Assembly: GCF_000269865.1 (NCBI RefSeq)
Contig: NZ_AKKV01000030.1
Span: 1-64,000, forward strand
Length of the DNA stretch: 64,000 nt
DNA from: Fictibacillus macauensis ZFHKF-1
Lineage (GTDB): Bacteria > Bacillota > Bacilli > Bacillales > Fictibacillaceae
Reading direction: 5' to 3'
Under the pieces are notes generated by a model. That model did not search any database, was not told the DNA's origin, and saw only the letters and a list, made by a program, of their open reading frames with translations. How positions within the stretch are numbered: the first letter of the stretch is position 1; each line of letters starts with the position of its first letter. Positions 59,535-64,000 of the stretch are shown here, in pieces. The position numbers and the translations under genes were made by a program.

Positions 59535-60524
59535 CTATGTTCGAGCGCTTACAGTCTGTCTTACGGTTATAGAGTGAGGCATAATGATCCAATGTTGCTC
59601 TTCTTGCTGTAATAACATCGTTACAGACTGCTTCCCCATTTCATACAATGGTTGACTAATCGTCGTTAAAGGCGGAATCGTCATTTCAGCCATCTTCGTA
59701 TCATCATAACCCATAATGGAAACTTGTTGGGGTACAGCTATATTTTGAGAATAAAGGTAAGAAAGAGCTCCCGCTGCCATTTCGTCACTACAACAAAAAA
59801 TGGCGGTTAAACTAGGGTCTTGTTTGACTAATGCTTCAGCTCCTGTTACTCCAGAGGCAAAACCGAAGTCTCCATAGACGATTCTTTTCTGTTCTACTAG
59901 AAGTCCATAGCTCTTTAAAGCCCGTTCATACCCTTTCATTCTCGGTTCTGTAGCGATTGGATCACCCTTTGTTCCAGCAAGTAATCCAATTGCACGATGA
60001 CCTTGTTCTAACATGTAAGTAACACCATCATATACCGCTTTTTCATCATCTGCTTTTATAAACGGAACATTATATGGAGACGTCGTCGCCACAAGAACCA
60101 TCGGTAACTGCATAGCAATGACCGCATCATAATATTCTTTCTTCAATTGCTCACTAATAAATAAAATGCCGTCAACTTGCTTTTCTCGAAGCGCATGTAA
60201 ATATTTCATCGTGCGGACACCGTCTTGATCCGTATTACAAATCATGACGCTGTAGTCGAGTTCGTGTGCTTGATCTTCAATTCCACTTAACACTAGCGAT
60301 GCAAATAGATCAGATACGGCTGGTAATAAAACGCCAATTGTTTTCGTTCGTTTATTAATTAAACCTCGCGCAATTGCGTTTGGTTGATAGCCCATTTCAC
60401 CAATAACCTGCATTACTTTTTCTTTTGTTTTCACAGAATAGCCAGGTAATCCATTGAGGATTCTTGAGACAGTGGCTACAGATACCCCTGCTTCTTTCGC
60501 TACATCTTTAATCGTATAGGCCAT
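59535..60524 (-). CDS. LacI-family transcriptional regulator
   Basis: A 329-aa regulator with N-terminal LacI HTH (MAYTIKDVAKEAGVSVATVS), hinge helix region and a periplasmic-binding-protein-like effector domain (VLLPAVSDLFASLVLSGIED, IFCCSDEMAAGALSYL, SIMGYDDTKMAEMTIPPLTTI). GGAGGAG precedes the ATG. It lies 87 bp downstream of the NhaC gene and may be co-transcribed with it. The effector is unknown; CcpA is ruled out only by genomic position. Confidence 0.9.
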   Translation of the reverse strand: MAYTIKDVAKEAGVSVATVSRILNGLPGYSVKTKEKVMQVIGEMGYQPNAIARGLINKRTKTIGVLLPAVSDLFASLVLSGIEDQAHELDYSVMICNTDQDGVRTMKYLHALREKQVDGILFISEQLKKEYYDAVIAMQLPMVLVATTSPYNVPFIKADDEKAVYDGVTYMLEQGHRAIGLLAGTKGDPIATEPRMKGYERALKSYGLLVEQKRIVYGDFGFASGVTGAEALVKQDPSLTAIFCCSDEMAAGALSYLYSQNIAVPQQVSIMGYDDTKMAEMTIPPLTTISQPLYEMGKQSVTMLLQQEEQHWIIMPHSITVRQTVSART

Positions 60525-60611
60525 AGCTTCTCCTCCGCTGTCTTTCTTCCTTTTTTTAACTATATCACTGGCTCATCCGACTTTCAATCTTCGTTCACTA
60601 GTAACGAGTGA

Positions 60612-61985
60612 TTACTTCTTTTCATTAGAAGCAAGTCCGATTCCTGTATAGCCATAGATTAGAGTAAATAAAGGTGATAAATACAATAGAAAAGCAAACG
60701 GAATATAGTCAAGCGCTGACACACCAAGTGTTGCTGCAAAAAAGGCACCACTTACACTCCATGGAACGAGTGGGTTAATTAACGTACCCGCATCTTCCAT
60801 TGTGCGTGATAAGTTAAGTAATGACACATTATGCTGCTCATAATATTTTTTAAAGGATTGACCAGGTAATAAAATGGACAGATACATCTCTCCTGTTAAT
60901 AAATTTACACCTAATCCAGTCGCAGCTGTCATTGCAATCAAATGACCTGTCTTTTTCATTGCTCCTCCTGCTGACTTTAACAACAAATCAAGCAAGCCGA
61001 GCGATTGTAACAGGCCACCTAAGGCAAGGGCAATCATAATTAAAGAGACAGACCACATCATCGGAAGCAATCCACCCTTATTAATAATTGCATCTACTGC
61101 CACATTACCCGTTTTCATTTGCAAGCCATTTTGAAGCGTATTGATGATTTGACTAAGTGTTAGTGTATCGTTTACAAAAAATGTTGTAACGATTGCTGTT
61201 ACGACACCAATCATCAAGGTCGGAATAATGGACACTTTTCGAAATGCCAGAATCATGACGCATAATGGTGACAAAAGCGTCCAAAGCGTAATCGTAAAAT
61301 GACTCCCTAATACTCGTTTCATTTCAGTTAATTGGTCAAGAGAGGCACCGCTTGAATGATGACCAACAAACACAAAAATAATGGCGGTTATAATCAGTGC
61401 TGGGACGGTTGTCCACATCATATGTCGAATATGATTAAATAAGTTTACTCCAATTGTTCCAGAAGCTAAATTCGTGGAATCTGATAATGGAGACATCTTA
61501 TCACCGAAACAGGCACCACATACAATGGCTCCCGCTGCAAGTCCTGGATTTACACCGAGTGCATGAGCGATTCCCATCAGTGCAACACCTACTGTACTTG
61601 CCGTCGTAAAGCTACTACCTGTGAAGGTAGATACAAGAATGGTAATAAAAAGGGCACTAATAGCAAACCATTCGGGTTTAATAAAGCCCATACCATAATA
61701 GAGTAACGTCGGAACAGCTCCACTCATCATCCAACTCGCAATAACAAAACTAATCATGAAAAGCAACATGAGGGGTTGAATTCCGTTCACAATTCCGGCG
61801 ATGAGTCCCTTTTCAATCTGTTTCCATTTCACTCCTGAAACAAGAGCAAATATACTCGTGATCATAATACAAAAAAACAAAGGAATATGCGGTTCTACTT
61901 TTAGTAACACTAAGCTAGAAAACATAATGGCTACAATTAATACTAGTAGTAAAACAACCGCTGGCGCTTTCATTCTTTGATTCAT
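60612..61985 (-). CDS. NhaC-family Na+/H+ antiporter
   Basis: A 457-aa protein with about 11-12 helices. NhaC segments include FTGSSFTTASTVGVALMGIA, GAIVCGACFGDKMSPLSDST and LTGEMYLSILLPGQSFKKYY. B. subtilis MleN (malate/lactate antiporter) belongs to this family, so organic-acid exchange is possible. The paired LacI regulator suggests control by a sugar or organic acid. GAGGAGAGAAG precedes the ATG. Confidence 0.9.
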   Translation of the reverse strand: MNQRMKAPAVVLLLVLIVAIMFSSLVLLKVEPHIPLFFCIMITSIFALVSGVKWKQIEKGLIAGIVNGIQPLMLLFMISFVIASWMMSGAVPTLLYYGMGFIKPEWFAISALFITILVSTFTGSSFTTASTVGVALMGIAHALGVNPGLAAGAIVCGACFGDKMSPLSDSTNLASGTIGVNLFNHIRHMMWTTVPALIITAIIFVFVGHHSSGASLDQLTEMKRVLGSHFTITLWTLLSPLCVMILAFRKVSIIPTLMIGVVTAIVTTFFVNDTLTLSQIINTLQNGLQMKTGNVAVDAIINKGGLLPMMWSVSLIMIALALGGLLQSLGLLDLLLKSAGGAMKKTGHLIAMTAATGLGVNLLTGEMYLSILLPGQSFKKYYEQHNVSLLNLSRTMEDAGTLINPLVPWSVSGAFFAATLGVSALDYIPFAFLLYLSPLFTLIYGYTGIGLASNEKK

Positions 61986-62029
61986 CTATCTTCTCTCCTC
62001 GAACTTTTCTCTATATTAGTACACAATCA

Positions 62030-62043
62030 CTTAAACGCTTTTA
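62030..62043. promoter_or_regulatory. LacI/cre-like operator upstream of the NhaC gene
   Basis: CTTAAACGCTTTTA has the central CG and symmetric A/T flanks of LacI-family operators, 45 bp upstream of the NhaC start. It may be the operator of the neighbouring LacI protein or a weak CcpA site. Confidence 0.35.
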
Positions 62044-62205
62044 TGCAATAAAGGTCGTTTCTATCCTACGGTACTTCATTGCTATTGTCAATGGAAGTTA
62101 ATGTTGGGAAAATAAGAAAAAATTCATACCTTTAATGCAAATAAAAAAAACGATCTCCTTACACAACTGAAATCGTGTGCAAAGAAATCGTTAATCATTT
62201 GTACG

Positions 62206-63609
62206 CTACATGACGTTTTGTTTTCGTTGAGATTGGTGCTTTTTTTTCTTATGAATAAATAAGAAGTAATAAATATAACAGCAACTAAAGAAGCCGACAC
62301 CTAGATACAGTCCAAGACGTTGTTCTTCATTAAAGCCCATGCTCACAAGTACGCCTAAATTAAGGATCAAAGCAACGGCTGGTAAAAATGGATAAAACGG
62401 TGTTTTAAACTTTAAATCTGCTACTTTCCCGCCGTCTTTTACATACTTCCGTCGAAAAGCAAGTTGCGAGGCTGTAATAGCAATCCAGCCTACTTGTGCC
62501 CCAATACCCGCTACCGACAGCAACCAATTAAATACTGTTTGGTTTTTGAAAAATGCGGACAATAATGACAACAGCGCAATCCCCAACGTAATGTACAATG
62601 CATTCATAGGAATGCCACGCTTGTTTAGCTTACCGAGCTTCGGACTTGCCATTCCTTCCTTTGATAAAGAAAACAGCATGCGTGTTGCTGCATATAATCC
62701 TGAGTTCGCTACAGAAAGTAATGCCGTTAACACGACGAAATTCATAATATCCGCCGCATACGGTACACCAATTCGATCAAAGACTTCAACAAATGGGCTT
62801 CCTACTTCTTTTGCTTCCGTAAGTGGTAATAATGCAGACACGATTCCGATGGCTAAAACAAAGAAAAGCAATGTACGCCATACCGTTTGACGAATTGACT
62901 TTGGAATCGTTACTTCCGGGTTCTTACTCTCTCCTGCTGCAATTCCAATTAACTCGGTTCCTTGGAACGAAAAGTTAACAGCAAGCATCGTAATAAATAC
63001 AGCTCCGAATCCATGTGGGAACCAGCCTTCTGCTACGAAATTTGAAAAGCCAGGAGCAGCATGACCGCCACTCATATTCACAACACCAAACATCGCACCA
63101 AGACCTAACAAAATAAAGAGAATAATAGCGGTAACTTTAATGCTTGAAAACCAAAACTCAGCTTCTCCAAATGCTTTCGCAGAAAGCGCATTTAAGCCAA
63201 ACATAATGACGGCAAAGCCCATGCACCATATCCAAGTTGGAACATTTGGAAACCACCGTTCCATTAAGGCAGCAGCACTAAAAAATTCCAATGCCACCGT
63301 CATGGCCCAACCAAACCAATAAAGCCAGCCGACAGCAAAGCCTGTACCTGGTCCTATAAACTTCGTTGTATACGTTTGAAAAGAACCTGCAACCGGCATG
63401 GCAACAGAGAGCTCTCCTAAACAAAGCATCGTTAAATACATAATAAAGCCACCTACAATGTAGGCAATTATAGCACCGATAGGGCCTGCATTATAAACCG
63501 TTTGACCAGAGCTTACAAATAACCCCGTTCCGATAATTCCACCTAATGAAATCATAAATAAATGACGCGCTTGTAAATTCCTTCTTAATTCTTGATTGTT
63601 TTGTCCCAT
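62206..63609 (-). CDS. Amino acid permease (APC family)
   Basis: A 467-aa protein with 12 helices and APC motifs HLFMISLGGIIGTGLFVSSG at helix 1, PVAGSFQTYTTKFIGPGTGF and FQGTELIGIAAGESKNPEVT in helix 6. Bacillus relatives include RocC/RocE, HutM, AapA and YbxG, so basic or neutral amino acids are possible. AGAGGTG precedes the ATG. A cre site lies 25 bp upstream, implying CcpA repression. Confidence 0.9.
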   Translation of the reverse strand: MGQNNQELRRNLQARHLFMISLGGIIGTGLFVSSGQTVYNAGPIGAIIAYIVGGFIMYLTMLCLGELSVAMPVAGSFQTYTTKFIGPGTGFAVGWLYWFGWAMTVALEFFSAAALMERWFPNVPTWIWCMGFAVIMFGLNALSAKAFGEAEFWFSSIKVTAIILFILLGLGAMFGVVNMSGGHAAPGFSNFVAEGWFPHGFGAVFITMLAVNFSFQGTELIGIAAGESKNPEVTIPKSIRQTVWRTLLFFVLAIGIVSALLPLTEAKEVGSPFVEVFDRIGVPYAADIMNFVVLTALLSVANSGLYAATRMLFSLSKEGMASPKLGKLNKRGIPMNALYITLGIALLSLLSAFFKNQTVFNWLLSVAGIGAQVGWIAITASQLAFRRKYVKDGGKVADLKFKTPFYPFLPAVALILNLGVLVSMGFNEEQRLGLYLGVGFFSCCYIYYFLFIHKKKKHQSQRKQNVM

Positions 63610-63633
63610 TTTTTCACCTCTGTACCCTCATGA

Positions 63634-63647
63634 TGAAATCGCTTTCA
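63634..63647. promoter_or_regulatory. cre (CcpA) site upstream of the amino acid permease
   Basis: TGAAATCGCTTTCA differs from the palindrome TGAAAGCGCTTTCA at one position. Its place 25-38 bp upstream of the start suits repression of transcription. Confidence 0.65.
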
Positions 63648-63855
63648 ATTTCTCCCCTTATTTTATCACTTTTTATTAAAGAGACTAGTCTTTTTTTCAC
63701 AGTTTCGATAAATCTGACTATATTCTAAAGCTCATGACCCATAATATAGTAGTACTACTAACGAGATTCAACCTTCAATCAATAAAAATCAGTCGCATAA
63801 CAAACCATTTTTACAGAAAAAGAGACTCCCTTTAAGACGGCAGCCTCGATCTTTG

Positions 63856-64000
63856 CTATTCATAATCAGTCATATCATTTTCGTCGTTGTCTTCATTAAG
63901 ATTAATCATGTAGGCACAAGCATCTGAACAATCGCCAAACGTAAATACCGCGCCTACCGATTTCGTATTGGCAGTATGACTGTTTTGCAAGCTGCTCCCA
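63856..64000 (-). CDS. C-terminal end of a gene cut by the right edge
   Basis: An open frame of 47 codons enters from the right edge and stops at 63856-63858. The visible part reads SVGAVFTFGDCSDACAYMI, then NLNEDNDENDMTDYE, with two cysteines and an acidic tail. I do not recognise the family. Real coding is supported by an open frame and composition only. Confidence 0.45.
   Translation of the reverse strand, partial: GSSLQNSHTANTKSVGAVFTFGDCSDACAYMINLNEDNDENDMTDYE

Noticed and set aside
1-64000. CRISPR arrays, insertion sequences, prophage or integrated element
   Set aside because: No regularly spaced repeats, transposase, integrase or phage structural genes were seen; gene order stays close to the B. 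subtilis backbone.

Overview
The window comes from the chromosome of a low-GC, spore-forming member of the Bacillaceae. Evidence for this is a set of spore genes (H-, K- and gamma-type SASPs, pdaA, a gerP cluster, YfhD/YfhE), SigB-, SigG- and SigK-like promoters, a PerR with all B. subtilis ligand positions, and a gene order that follows the B. subtilis perR/ygxA to yfmR region read backwards (ygxA-ygzB-perR-bcp, hemL-ygaE, ygaD-ygaC-sspE-yfhS, mutY-yfhP-yfhJ-sspK-yfhH-recX-yfhF-yfhE-yfhD, yfjO-pdaA, yfkK-yfkAB-yfkD-yfkF-yfkH-yfkJ, yfmR). I do not assign a species.

Layout. 1-227 holds tandem promoters and a boxA of an rRNA operon running leftwards off the window. 0.2-4.6 kb: ygxA, ygzB, perR with its own PerR box, an M29 aminopeptidase, sspH, bcp and a K+ channel. 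4.8-8.8 kb: a secreted subtilase and a three-gene ABC-2 exporter. 9-11.5 kb: hemL and ygaE. 11.6-17.2 kb: an oligopeptide/dipeptide ABC importer in app order (D-F-A-B-C) with CodY-box-like sites upstream. 17.5-29 kb: ABC exporter YgaD, Ntdp-like YgaC, a short gamma-SASP, SDRs, mutY, YfhP, sspK, recX and a CstA/YbdD pyruvate-transport pair. 29-32.4 kb: YfhF, an amidohydrolase, then a tRNA-like structured RNA leader in front of a GNAT acetyltransferase, and yfhE/yfhD. 32.4-32.7 kb is noncoding and contains a cluster of DnaA boxes. 32.8-47.5 kb: an RlmCD-type rRNA methyltransferase, pdaA, class I fumarase, YfkAB radical SAM with an HxlR regulator, stress proteins, a thioredoxin-like protein behind a Fur/PerR-like box, LMW phosphatase, a DUF3050-like protein and RsgA. 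47.5-51.7 kb: a small RNA/peptide locus, immune inhibitor A and small accessory genes. 52-55.6 kb: ABC-F YfmR and small unknowns. 55.6-59.5 kb: a rearranged gerP/spore-coat cluster read outwards from two divergent SigK promoters, with two Hsp20 genes and a cysteine-free peroxiredoxin-like protein. 59.5-64 kb: a LacI regulator, an NhaC antiporter and an amino-acid permease with a cre site.

The least explained element is the leader at about 31301-31433. It has a T-arm-like hairpin with a canonical 5-bp stem and 7-nt loop, D-arm- and anticodon-arm-like hairpins, and one segment that can pair either upstream or with the sequence next to the start codon. This looks like an RNA switch of a kind I cannot name. 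Other points of note are the DnaA-box cluster, the divergent gerP-hsp20 modules, the cysteine-less peroxiredoxin-like coat-cluster protein and the small terminated transcript at about 47551-47750.
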